Positions 13,928 to 24,483 of a stretch of 64,000 nt of DNA are shown piece after piece. The position numbers were made by a program, and so were the translations under genes. The DNA is from Coriaria nepalensis. Taxonomy: Eukaryota; Streptophyta; Magnoliopsida; Cucurbitales; Coriariaceae. Below the pieces are notes generated by a model. It did not search any database. It was not told the DNA's origin and saw only the letters and a program-made list of their open reading frames with translations. Location of the stretch: NCBI GenBank assembly GCA_027186245.1, contig CP114481.1:40455501-40519500 (forward strand). The letters run 5' to 3'. Each line of letters opens with the position of its first letter. Within the stretch, counting starts at the first letter, position 1.

Positions 13928-16900
13928 AAGCAATTCGAACGAATTCTATTTTTGCACTACAAACACAAGTTTTGTGCATAACTTGCAAATGATCATTGCA
14001 AGGAAAGTGTGCATTCGTTTAAAATTACAATCATTTCAATGAGTCCTATCAAGTCAATAACTTACGTCAAAGCAATTCGAACGAATTCTAGTTTTGCACT
14101 ACAGACACAACTTTTGCGCATAACTTGCAAATGATCATTGCAAGGAAAGTGTGCATTCGTTTAAAATTAAAATCATTTCAAAGAGTCCTTTCAAGTCAAT
14201 AACTTATTTCAAAGCAAGTCGAACGAATTCTTGTTTTGCACTACAGACATAACTTTTGTGCATAACTTACAAATGATCAGTGCAAGGAAAGTGTGCATTC
14301 ATTTAACCTTAAAATCATTTCAATGAGTCATTTCAAGTCAATAACTTATGTCAAAGCAAGTCGAACGAATAATAGTTTTGCACTACACACACAACTTTTG
14401 TGCATAACTTGCAAATGATCATTGCAAAGAAAGTGTGCATTCTTTTAACCTTAAAATAATTTCAACGAGTCATTTCAAGTCAATAACTTATTTCAAAGCA
14501 AGTCGAACGAATTCAAGTTTTGCACTACAAACACAAGTTTTGTGCATAACATGCAAATGATCATTGCAGGGAAAGTGTGCTTTCGTTTAACCTTAAAATC
14601 ATTTCAAGTCAATAACTTATTTCAAAGCAATTCGAACGAATTCTAGTTTTGCGCTACAGACACAACTTTTGTGCATAACTTGCAAATGATCATTCCCAGG
14701 AAAGTGGGCATTCGTTTGGCCTTAAAATCATTTCTATCAGTCATTTCAAGTCAATAACTTATTTCAAAGCAATTCGAACGAATTCTAGTTTTGCACTATA
14801 GACACAACTTTTGTGCATAACTTGCAAATGATCATTGCAAGGAAAGTGTGCATTCGTTTAACCTTAAAATCATTTCAATGAGTCATTTCAAGTCAATAAC
14901 TTATTTCAAAGCAAGTCGAACGAATTCTAGTTTCGCACTACAGACACAACTTTTGTCCCTAACTTGCAAATGATCATTGCAACGAACGTGTGCATTCGTT
15001 TAAAATTAAAATCATTTCAATGAGTCCTTTCAAGTCAATAACTTATTGCAAAGCAATTCGAACGAATTCTAGTTTTGCACTACAGACACAACTTTTGTGC
15101 ATAACTTGCAAATGATCATTGCAAGGAAAGTGTGCATTCGTTTAACCTTAAATTCATTTCACAGAGTCATTTTAAGTCAATAACTTATTTCATTGCAAGT
15201 CGAACGTATTCTAGTTTTGCACTACAGACACAAAATTTTGTGCACAACTTGCAAATGATCATTGGAAGGAAAGTGTGCATTCGTTTAACCTTAAAATCAT
15301 TTCAATGAGTCATTTCAAGTCAATAACTTATTTCAAAGCAATTCGAACGAATTCTAGTTTTGCACTATAGAGACAACTTTTGTGCATAACTTGCAAATGA
15401 TCATTGCAAGGAAAGTGTGCATTCGTTTAAAATTAAAATCATTTCAATGAGTCCTTTCAAGTCAATAACTTATTTCGAAGCAAGTCGAACGAATTCTAGT
15501 TTTGCACTACAGACATAACTTTTGTGCATAACTTGCAAATGATCATTGCAAGGAAAGTGTGCATTCGTTTAACCTTAAAATCATTTCAATGAGTCGCTTC
15601 AAGTCCATAACTTATTTCAAAGCAATTCAAACGAATTCTAGTTTTGCACTACAGAGACAACTTTTGTGCATAACTTGCAAATGATCATTGCAAGGAAAGT
15701 GTGCATTCGTTTAAAATTAAAATCATTTCAATGAGTCATTTCAAGTCAATAACTTATGTCAAAGCAAGTCGAACGAATTCTAGTTTTCTACTACAAACAC
15801 AATTTTTGTGCATAAGTTGCAAATGATCATTGCAAGGAAAGTGTGCATTCGTTTAACCTTAAAATCATTTCAATGAGTCATTTCAAGTCAATAACTTATT
15901 TCAAAGCAATTCGTACGAATTCTAGTTTTGCACTACAGACACAACTTTTGTGCATAACTTGCAAATGATCATTGCAAGGAAAGTGTGCATTCGTTTAACC
16001 TTAAAATCATTTCAATGAGTCATTTCAAGTCAATAACTTATTTCAAAGCAATTCGAACGAATTCTAGTTTTGCACTACAGACACAACTTTTGCGCATAAC
16101 TTGCAAATCATCATTGCAAGTAAAGTGTGCATTCGTTTAAAATTAAAATCATTTCAAAGAGTCCTTTCAAGTCAATAACTTATTTCAAAGCAAGTTGAAC
16201 GAATTCTAGTTTTGCACTACAGACACAACTTTTGTGCATAACTAGCAAATGATCACTGCAAGGAAAGTGTGCATTCATTTAACCTTAAAATCATTTCAAT
16301 GAGTCATTTCAAGTCAATAACTTATGTCAAAGCAAGTCGAACGAATAACAGTTTTGCACTACACACACAACTTTTGTGCATAACTTGCAAATGATCATTG
16401 CAAGGAAAGTGTGCATTCTTTTAACTTTAAAATAATTTCAATGAGTCATTTCAAGTCAATAACTTATTTCAAAGCAAGTCGAACGAATTCAAGTTTTGCA
16501 CTACAAACACAAGTTTTGTGCATAACATGCAAATGATCATTGCAAGGAAAGTGTGCTTTCGTTTAACCTTAAAATCATTTCAAGTCAATAACTTATTTCA
16601 AAGCAATTCGAACGAATTCTAGTTTTGCACTACAGACACAACTTTTGTGCATAACTTGCAAATGATCATTCCAAGGAAAGTGGGCATCCGTTTGACCTTA
16701 AAATCATTTCAATCAGTCATTTCAAGTCAATAACTTATTTCAAAGCAATTCGAACGAATTCTAGTTTTGCACAATAGACACAACTTTTGTGCATAACTTG
16801 CAAATGATCATTGCAAGGAAAGTGTGCATTCGTTTAACCTTAAAATCATTTCAATGAGTCATTTCAAGTCAATAACTTATTTCAAAGCAGGTCGAACGAA

Positions 16901-18584
16901 TTCTAGTTTTCCACTACAGACACAACTTTTGTGCATAACTTGCAAATGATCATTGCAAGGAACGTGTGCATTCGTTTAAAATTAAAATCATTTCAATGAG
17001 TCCTTTCAAGTCAATAACTTATTTCAAAGCAATTCGAACGAATTCTAGTTTTGCACTACAGACACAACTTTTGTGCATAACTTGCAAATGATCATTGCAA
17101 GGAAAGTGTGCATTCGTTTATCCTTAAAATCATTTCAATGAGTCATTTCAAATCAATCACTTATTTCAAAGCAATTCGAACGAATTCTATTTTTGCACTA
17201 CAAACACAAGTTTTGTGCATAACTTGCAAATGATCATCGCAAGGAATGTGTGCATTCGTTAAATATTAAAATCATTTCAACGAGTCATTTCAAGTCAATA
17301 ACTTACTCCAAAGCAAGTCGAACGAATTCTAGTTTTGCACTACAGACACAACTTTTGTGCATGCAAATGATCATTGCAAGGATGGTGTGCATTCGTTTAA
17401 CCTTAAAATCATTTCAATGAGTCATTTCAAGTCAATAACTTATGTCATAGCAAGTCGAACGTATTATAGTTTTGCACTACAGACACAAAATTTTGTGCAC
17501 AACTTGCAAATGATCATTGGAAGGAAAGTGTGCATTCATTTAACCTTAAAATCATTTCAATGAATCATTTCAAGTCAATAACTTATTTCAAAGCAATTCG
17601 AACGAATTCTAGTTTTGCACTATAGAGACAACTTTTGTGCATAACTTGCAAATGATCATTGCAAGGAAAGTGTGCATTCGTTTAAAATTTAAATCATTTA
17701 AATGAGTCCTTTCAAGTCAATAACTTATTTCGAAGCAAGTCGAACGAATTCTAGTTTTGCACTACAGACATAACTTTTGTGCATAACTTGCAAATGATCA
17801 TTGCAAGGAAACTGTGCATTCGTTTAACCTTAAAATCATTTCAATGAGTCATTTCAAGTCAATAACTTATTTCATAGCAAGTCGAACGTATTCTAATTTT
17901 GCACTACAAACACAACTTTTGTGCATAACTTGCAAATGATCATTGCAGGGAAAGTGTGCATTCGTTTAACCTTAACATCATTTCAATGAGTCATTTCAAG
18001 TCAATATCTTATGTCAAAGCAAGTCGAACGAATTCTAGTTTTCTACTACAAACACAACTTTTGTGCATAACTTGCAAATGATCATTGCAAGGAAAGTGTG
18101 CATTTGTTTAACCTTAAAATCATTTCAATGAGTCATTTCAAGTCAATAACTTATTTCAGAGCAAGTCGAACGAATTCTAGTTTTGCACTACAGACACAAC
18201 TTTTGTGCATAACTTGCAAATGATCATTCCAAGGAAAGTGTGCATTCGTTTAACCGTAAAATCATTTCAATGAGTCATTCCAAGTCAATAACTTATTTCA
18301 AAGCAATTCGAACGAATTCTAATTTTGCACTACAAACACAACTTTTGTGCATAACTTGCAAATGATCATTGCAAGGAAAGTGTGCATTCGTTTAACCTTA
18401 AAATCATTTCAATGAGTCATTCCAAGTCAATAACTTATTTCAAAGCAATTCGAACGAATTCTAATTTTGCACTACAAACACAACTTTTGTGCATAACTTG
18501 CAAATGATCATTGCAAGGAAAGTGTGCATTCGTTTAACCTTAAAATCATTTCAATGAGTCATTTCAAGTCAATAACTTATTTCA
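13928..18584. repeat. Domain C, irregular monomer order
   Basis: About 33 monomers with no tandem HOR that I can follow over more than a few units. It holds the first 129-bp monomers (near 14602 and 16574) and the first 137-bp monomer (near 17357). The order CAAGTTTTGCAC/129 bp, then CCAAGG-GTGGG, then TATAGAC recurs near 14.5 and 16.5 kb. The stretch from about 16.1 to 17.6 kb follows the domain E monomer order (see findings). Single-copy variants are more frequent here than in domains D or E. Confidence 0.8.
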
Positions 18585-18708
18585 AAGCAAGTCGAAGGAA
18601 TTCTAGTTTTCCACTACAGACACAACTTTTGTGCATTACTTGCAAATGATCATTGCGAGGAAAGTGTGCATTCGTTTAACCTTAAAATCATTTCAATGAG
18701 TCATTTCA
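18585..18708. repeat. 124-bp monomer (18-bp deletion), first copy
   Basis: The bases between the second and third ATTTCAA words are missing, so GAGTCATTTCAAAGCATGTCG replaces the usual 39-bp stretch. The length is 142 - 18 = 124 bp. The next monomer carries the private variant AAGCATGTCG. Confidence 0.9.
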
Positions 18709-19987
18709 AAGCATGTCGAACGTATTCTAGTTTTGCACTATAGACATAACTTTTGTGCATCACTTGCAAATGATCATTGCAAGGAAAGTGTGCATTCGTT
18801 TAACCTTAAAATCATTTCAATGAGTCATTCCAAGTCAATAACTTATTTCAAAGCAATTCGAACGAATTCTAGTTTTGCACTACAGAGACAACTTTTGTGC
18901 ATAACTTGCAAATGATCATTGCAAGGAAAGTGTGCATTCGTTTAAAATTTAAATCATTTCAATGAGTCCTTTCAAGTCAATAACTTATTTCGAAGCAAGT
19001 CGAACGAATTCTAGTTTTGCACTACACACACAACTTTTGTGCATAACTTCCAAATGATCATTGCAAGGAAAGTGTGCATTCGTTTAACCTTAAAATGATT
19101 TCAATGAGTCATTTCAAGTCAATAACTTATGTCAAAGCAAGTCGAACGAATTCTAGTTTTGCACTACACACACAACTTTTGTGCATAACTTGCAAATGAT
19201 CAGTGCAGGGAAAGTGTGCATTCGTTTAACCTTAAAATCATTTCAATGAGTCATTTCAAGTCAATAACTTATTTCATAGCACGTCGAACGTATTCTAGTT
19301 TTGCACTACAGACACAAAATTTTGTGCATAACTTGCGAATGATCATTGCAAGGAAAGTATGCATTCGTTTAACCTTAAAATCATTTCAATGAGTCATTTC
19401 AAGTCAATAACTTATGTCAAAGCAAGTCGAACGAATTCTAGTTTTGCACTACACACACAACTTTTGTGCATAACTTGCAAATCATCATTGCAAGGAAAGT
19501 GAGCATTCGTTTAACCTTAAAATCATTTCAATGAGTCATTCCAAGTCAATAACTTATGTCAAAGCAAGTCGAACGATTTCTAGTTTTATACTACAAACAC
19601 AACTTTTGTGCATAACTTGCAAATGATCATTGCAAGGAAAGTGTGCATTCGTTTAACCTTAAAATCATTTCAATAAGTCATTTCAAGTCAATTACTTATT
19701 TCAAAGCAAGTCGAACGAATTCTATTTTTGCACTACAGACACAACTTTTGCGCATAACTTGCAAATGATCATTGCAAGGAAAGTGTGCATTCGTTTAACC
19801 TTAAAATCATTTCAATGAGTCATTTCAAGTCAATAACTTATGTCAAAGCAAGTCGAACGAATTCTAGTTTTGCACTACACACACAACTTTTGTGCATAAC
19901 TTCCAAATGATCATTGCAAGGAAAGTGTGCATTCGTTTAACCTTAAAATCATTTCAATGAGTCATTTCAAGTCAATAACTTACTCCA

Positions 19988-20111
19988 AAGCAAGTCGAAC
20001 GAATTCTAGTTTTGCACTACAGACAGAACTTTTGTGCATAACTTGCAAATGATCATTGCAAGGAAAGTGTGCATTCGTTTATCCTTAAAAACAGTTCAAT
20101 GAGTCATTTCA
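19988..20111. repeat. 124-bp monomer (18-bp deletion), second copy
   Basis: The same 18-bp deletion and the same AAGCATGTCG variant recur 1403 bp after the first copy (10 x 142 - 18 + 1). The upstream halves of the two monomers differ. The deletion and its downstream neighbour therefore moved together by exchange, rather than arising twice. Confidence 0.88.
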
Positions 20112-22100
20112 AAGCATGTCGAACGTATTCTAGTTTTGCACTATAGACATAACTTTTGTGCATAACTTGCAAATGATCATTGCAAGGAAAGTGTGCATTC
20201 ATTTAACCTTAAAATCATTTCAATGAGTCATTCCAAGTCAATAACTTATTTCAAAGCAATTCGAACGAATTCTAGTTTTGCACTACAGAGACAACTTTTG
20301 TGCATAACTTGCAAATGATCATTGCAAGGAAAGTGTGCATTCGTTTAAAATTTAAATCATTTCCATGAGTCCTTTCAAGTCAATAACTTATTTCGAAGCA
20401 AGTCGAACGAATTCTAGTTTTGCACTAGAGACATAACTTTTGTGTATAACTTGCAAATGATCATTGCAAGGAAACTGTGCATTCGTTTAACCTTAAAATC
20501 ATTTCAATGAGTCATTTCAAGTCAATAACTTATTTCATAGCAAGTCGAACGTATTCTAATTTTGCACTACAAACACAACTTTTGTGCATAACTTGCAAAT
20601 GATCATTGCAAGGAAAGTGTGCATTTGTTTAACCTTAACATCATTTCAATGAGTCATTTCAAGTCAATAACTTATGTCAAAGCAAGTCGAACGAATTCTA
20701 GTTTTCTACTACAAACACAACTTTTGTGCATAACTTGCAAATGATCATTGCAAGGAAAGTGTGCATTTGTTTAACCTTAAAATCATTTCAATGAGTCATT
20801 TCAAGTCAATAACTTATTTCAAAGCAAGTCGAACGAATTCTAGTTTTGCACTACAGACACAACTTTTGCGCAAAACTTGCAAATGATCATTGCAAGGAAA
20901 GTGTGCATTCGTTTAACCGTAAAATCATTTCAATGAGTCATTCCAAGTCAATAACTTATTTCAAAGCAATTCGAACGAATTCTAATTTTGCACTACAAAC
21001 ACAACTTTTGTGCATAACTTCCAAATGATCATTGCAAGGAAAGTGTGCATTCGTTTAACCTTAAAATCATTTCAATGAGTCATTTCAAGTCAATAACTTA
21101 TTTCAGAGCAAGTCGAACGAATTCTAGTTTTGCACTACAGACACAACTTTTGTGCATAACTTGCAAATGATCATTGCAAGGAAAGTGTGCATTCGTTTAA
21201 CCTTAAAATCACTTCAATGAGTCATTCCAAGTCAATAACTTATTTCATAGCAATTCGAACGAATTCTAATTTTGCACTACAAACACAACTTTTGTGCATA
21301 ACTTGCAAATGATCATTGCAAGGAAAGTGTGCATTCGTTTAACCTTAAAATCATTTCAATGAGTCATTTCAAGTCAATAACTTATGTCAAAGCAAGTCGA
21401 ACGAATTCTAGTTTTGCACTACACACACAACTTTTGTGCATAACTTCCAAATGATCATTGCAAGGAAAGTGTGCATTCGTTTAACCTTAAAATCATTTCA
21501 TTGAGTCCTTTCAAGTCAATAACTTATGTCAAAGCAAGTCGAACGAATTCTAGTTTTGCACTACACACACAACTTTTGTGCATAACTTGCAAATGATCAG
21601 TGCAGGGAAAGTGTGCATTCGTTTAACCTTAAAATCATTTCAATGAGTCATTTCAAGTCAATAACTTATTTCATAGCACGTCGAACGTATTCTAGTTTTG
21701 CACTACAGACACAAAATTTTGTGCATAACTTGCGAATGATCATTGCAAGGAAAGTATGCATTCGTTTAACCTTAAAATCATTTCAATGAGTCATTTCAAG
21801 TCAATAACTTATGTCAAAGCAAGTCGAACGAATTCTAGTTTTGCACTACACACACAACTTTTGTGCATAACTTGCAAATGATCATTGCAAGGAAAGTGAG
21901 CATTCGTTTAACCTTAAAATCATTTCAATGAGTCATTTCAAGTCAATAACTTATGTCAAAGCAAGTCGAACGATTTCTAGTTTTATACTACAAACACAAC
22001 TTTTGTGCATAACTTGCAAATGATCATTGCAAGGAAAGTGTGCATTCGTTTAACCTTAAAATCATTTCAATAAGTCATTTCAAGTCAATTACTTATTTCA

Positions 22101-23483
22101 AAGCAAGTCGAACGAATTCTAGTTTTGCACTATAGACACAACTTTTGTGCATAACTTGCAAATGATCATTGCAAGGAAAGTGTGCATTCGTTTAACCTTA
22201 AAATCATTTCAATGAGTCATTTCAAGTCAATAACTTATTTCAAAGCAAGTCGAACGAATTCTAGTTTTGCACTACAGACACAACTTTTGTGCATAACTTG
22301 CAAATGATCATTGCAACGAACGTGTGCATTCGTTTAAAATTAAAATCATTTCAATGAGTCCTTTCAAGTCAATAACTTATTTCAAAGCAATTCGAACGAA
22401 TTCTAGTTTTGCACTACAGACACAACTTTTGTGCATAACTTGCAAATGATCATTGCAAGGAAAGTGTGCATTCGTTTATCCTTAAAATCATTTCAATGAG
22501 TCATTTCAAGTCAATAACTTATTTCAAAGCAAGTCGAACGAATTCAAGTTTTGCACTACAAACACAAGTTTTGTGCATAACATGCAAATGATCATTGCAG
22601 GGAAAGTGTGCTTTCGTTTAACCTTAAAATCATTTCAAGTCAATAACTTATTTTAAAGCAATTAGAACGAATTCTAGTTTTGCACTACAGACACAACTTT
22701 TGTGCATAACTTGCAAATGATCATTCCAAGGAAAGTGGGCATTCGTTTGGCCTTAAAATCATTTCTATCAGTCATTTCAAGTCAATAACTTATTTCAAAG
22801 CAATTCGAACGAATTCTAGTTTTGCACTATGGACACAACTTTTGTGCATAACATGCAAATGATCATTGCAAGGAAAGTGTGCATTCGTTTAACCTTAAAA
22901 TCATTTCAATGAGTCATTTTAAGGCAATAACTTATTTCAAAGCAAGTCGAACGAATTCTTGTTTTGCACTACAGACACAACTTTTGTGCATAACTTGCAA
23001 ATGATCATTGCAAGGAAAGTGTGCATTCATTTAACCTTAAAATCATTTCAATGAGTCATTTCAAGTCAATAACTTATGTCAAAGCAATTCGAACGAATTC
23101 TAGTTTTGCACTATGGACACAGCTTTTGTGCATAACATGCAAATGATCATTGCAAGGAAAGTGTGCATTCGTTTAACCTTAAAATAATTTCAATGAGTCA
23201 TTTCAAGTCAATAACTTATTTCAAAGCAAGTTGAACGAATTCAAGTTTTGCACTACAGACACAAGTTTTGTGCATAACTTGCAAATGATCATTGCAAGGA
23301 AAGTGTGCATTCGTTTAAACTTAAAATCATTTCAATGAGTCATTTCAAGTCAATAACTTACTCCAAAGCAAGTCGAACGAATTCTAGTTTTGCACTACAG
23401 ACACAACTTTTGTGCATGCAAAGGATCATTGCAAGGAAAGTGTGCATTCGCTTAACCTTAAAATCATTTCAATGAGTCATTTT
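22101..23483. repeat. Domain D entry block with a 563-bp 4-mer
   Basis: The first ~790 bp (to about 22890) recur at 29414-30203, an offset of 7313 bp, sharing rare variants such as GCAATTAGAAC and CAACGAACGTG. From 22921 to 23483 lies a 563-bp 4-mer (4 x 142 - 5) that begins again at 23484 with the shared AAGGCAATAAC variant. Confidence 0.82.
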
Positions 23484-24395
23484 AAGGCAATAACTTATTT
23501 CAAAGCAAGTCGAACGAATTCTTGTTTTGCACTACAGACACAACTTTTGTGCATAACTTGCAAATGATCATTGCAAGGAAAGTGTGCATTCATTTAACCT
23601 TAAAATCATTTCAATGAGTCATTTCAAGTCAATAACTTATGTCAAAGAAAGTCGAACGAATAACAGTTTTGCACTACACACACAACTTTTGTGCATAACT
23701 TGCAAATGATCATTGCAAGGAAAGTGTGCATTCTTTTAACCTTAAAATAATTTCAATGAGTCATTTCAAGTCAATAACTTATTTCAAAGCAAGTCGAACG
23801 AATTCAAGTTTTGCACTACAAACACAAGTTTTGTGCATAACATGCAAATGATCATTGCAGGGAAAGTGTGCTTTCGTTTAACCTTAAAATCATTTCAAGT
23901 CAATAACTTATTTCAAAGCAATTCGAACGAATTCTAGTTTTGCACTACAGACACAACTTTTGTGCATAACTTGCAAATGATCATTCCAAGGAAAGTGGGC
24001 ATTCGTTTGGCCTTAAAATCATTTCAATGAGTCATTTCAAGTCAATAACTTATGTCAAAGCAAGTCGAACGAATTCTAGTTTTGCACTACACACACAACT
24101 TTTGTGCATAACTTCCAAATGATCATTGCAAGGAAAGTGTGCATTCGTTTAACCTTAAAATCATTTCAATGAGTCATTTCAAGTCAATAACTTATTTCAT
24201 AGCAAGTTGAACGTATTCTAATTTTGCACTACAAACACAACTTTTGTGCATAACTTGCAAATGTTCATTGCAAGGAAAGTGTGCATTCGTTTAACCTTAA
24301 AATCATTTCAATTAGTCATTTCAAGTCAATAACTTATTTCAAAGCAAGTCGAACGAATTCTAGTTTTGCACTACAGACACAACTTTTGTGCATAA

Positions 24396-24416
24396 CTTGC
24401 AAATGATCATTGCAAG
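24396..24416. other. 21-bp near-perfect dyad, once per monomer
   Basis: The left arm CTTGCAAATGA and right arm TCATTGCAAG pair over 10 bp, with one extra A in the left arm. The centre is the palindrome AATGATCATT (BclI site TGATCA). The element sits at monomer positions 55-75 and is kept in nearly all copies. Recurrent departures, such as CCAAGG, GGAAGG, GATAATTG and GATCACTG, mark specific HOR positions. It is the most symmetric element of the base monomer. It could be a binding site for a dimeric protein or extrude as a small cruciform; the sequence alone does not say which. Confidence 0.85.
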
Positions 24417-24446
24417 GAAAGTGTGCATTCGTTTAACCTTAAAATC

Positions 24447-24483
24447 ATTTCAATGAGTCATTTCAAGTCAATAACTTATTTCA
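24447..24483. repeat. Three ATTTCAA words spaced 13 and 18 bp apart
   Basis: ATTTCAA occurs at monomer positions 106-112, 119-125 and 137-1 (wrapping into the next monomer; the last base is T before TAGCAAG monomers, as here). The intervals are exactly 13 and 18 bp. The array contains recurrent 129-bp monomers missing exactly 13 bp between words 1 and 2, and 124-bp monomers missing exactly 18 bp between words 2 and 3. The words therefore look like the templates for those deletions. Confidence 0.88.
24453..24461. other. ATGAGTCAT bZIP-type motif, once in most monomers
   Basis: The 9-mer ATGAGTCAT at monomer positions 112-120 is identical to the optimal half-site palindrome bound by GCN4 and AP-1 (Fos/Jun) bZIP dimers. 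It sits inside the wider symmetry AATGAGTCATT. Monomers ending GAGTCCTTTC, GAGTCGCTTC, ATCAGTCAT or AAAGAGTC lose it, and these losses recur at fixed HOR positions. The match is seen directly; any binding is unproven. Confidence 0.7.

Larger units (their letters stand above)
18585..22100. repeat. Domain C, interleaved 10-, 17- and 19-monomer spacings
   Basis: Matching segments are separated by 1403 bp (AAGCATGTCG monomers at 18709 and 20112), 2397 bp (TTGCGAATG at 19331 and 21728) and 2663 bp (CGAAGCAAGTCG at 17733 and 20396). These equal 10, 17 and 19 monomers after subtracting one or two 18-bp deletions and adding the one-base P insertion. Segments have been copied in several overlapping frames rather than as one tandem unit. 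Confidence 0.8.
24342..24483 (+). repeat. Reference consensus monomer (142 bp)
   Basis: This copy equals the by-eye consensus at every position and is used here as the coordinate reference (position 1 = AAGCAAGTCG). Along it come: EcoRI GAATTC at 14-19; T-tracts at 23-26 and 43-46, about two helical turns apart; a CACAA/TTTTGTG imperfect dyad at 37-49; a 21-bp dyad at 55-75; CpG at 89-90; an A-run at 99-103; and ATTTCAA words at 106, 119 and 137 (the last varies at its final base). Two common start types exist: AAGCAAGTCG ('S') and AAGCAATTCG ('L'). A rarer AAGCAGGTCG ('G') type also occurs. The phase assigned to monomer starts is arbitrary. Confidence 0.95.

Noticed and set aside
24355..24360. 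EcoRI sites as a functional signal
   Set aside because: GAATTC per monomer is useful for recognising the family but is a consequence of repetition. HOR variants lose it freely (GTATTC, GAATAACAG, GAAAAACAG).
24427..24443. CENP-B box
   Set aside because: ATTCGTTTAACC keeps the TTCG and central A of the box but lacks the CGGG half. The reverse strand of the monomer start also has TTCG without CGGG. No full box was seen.
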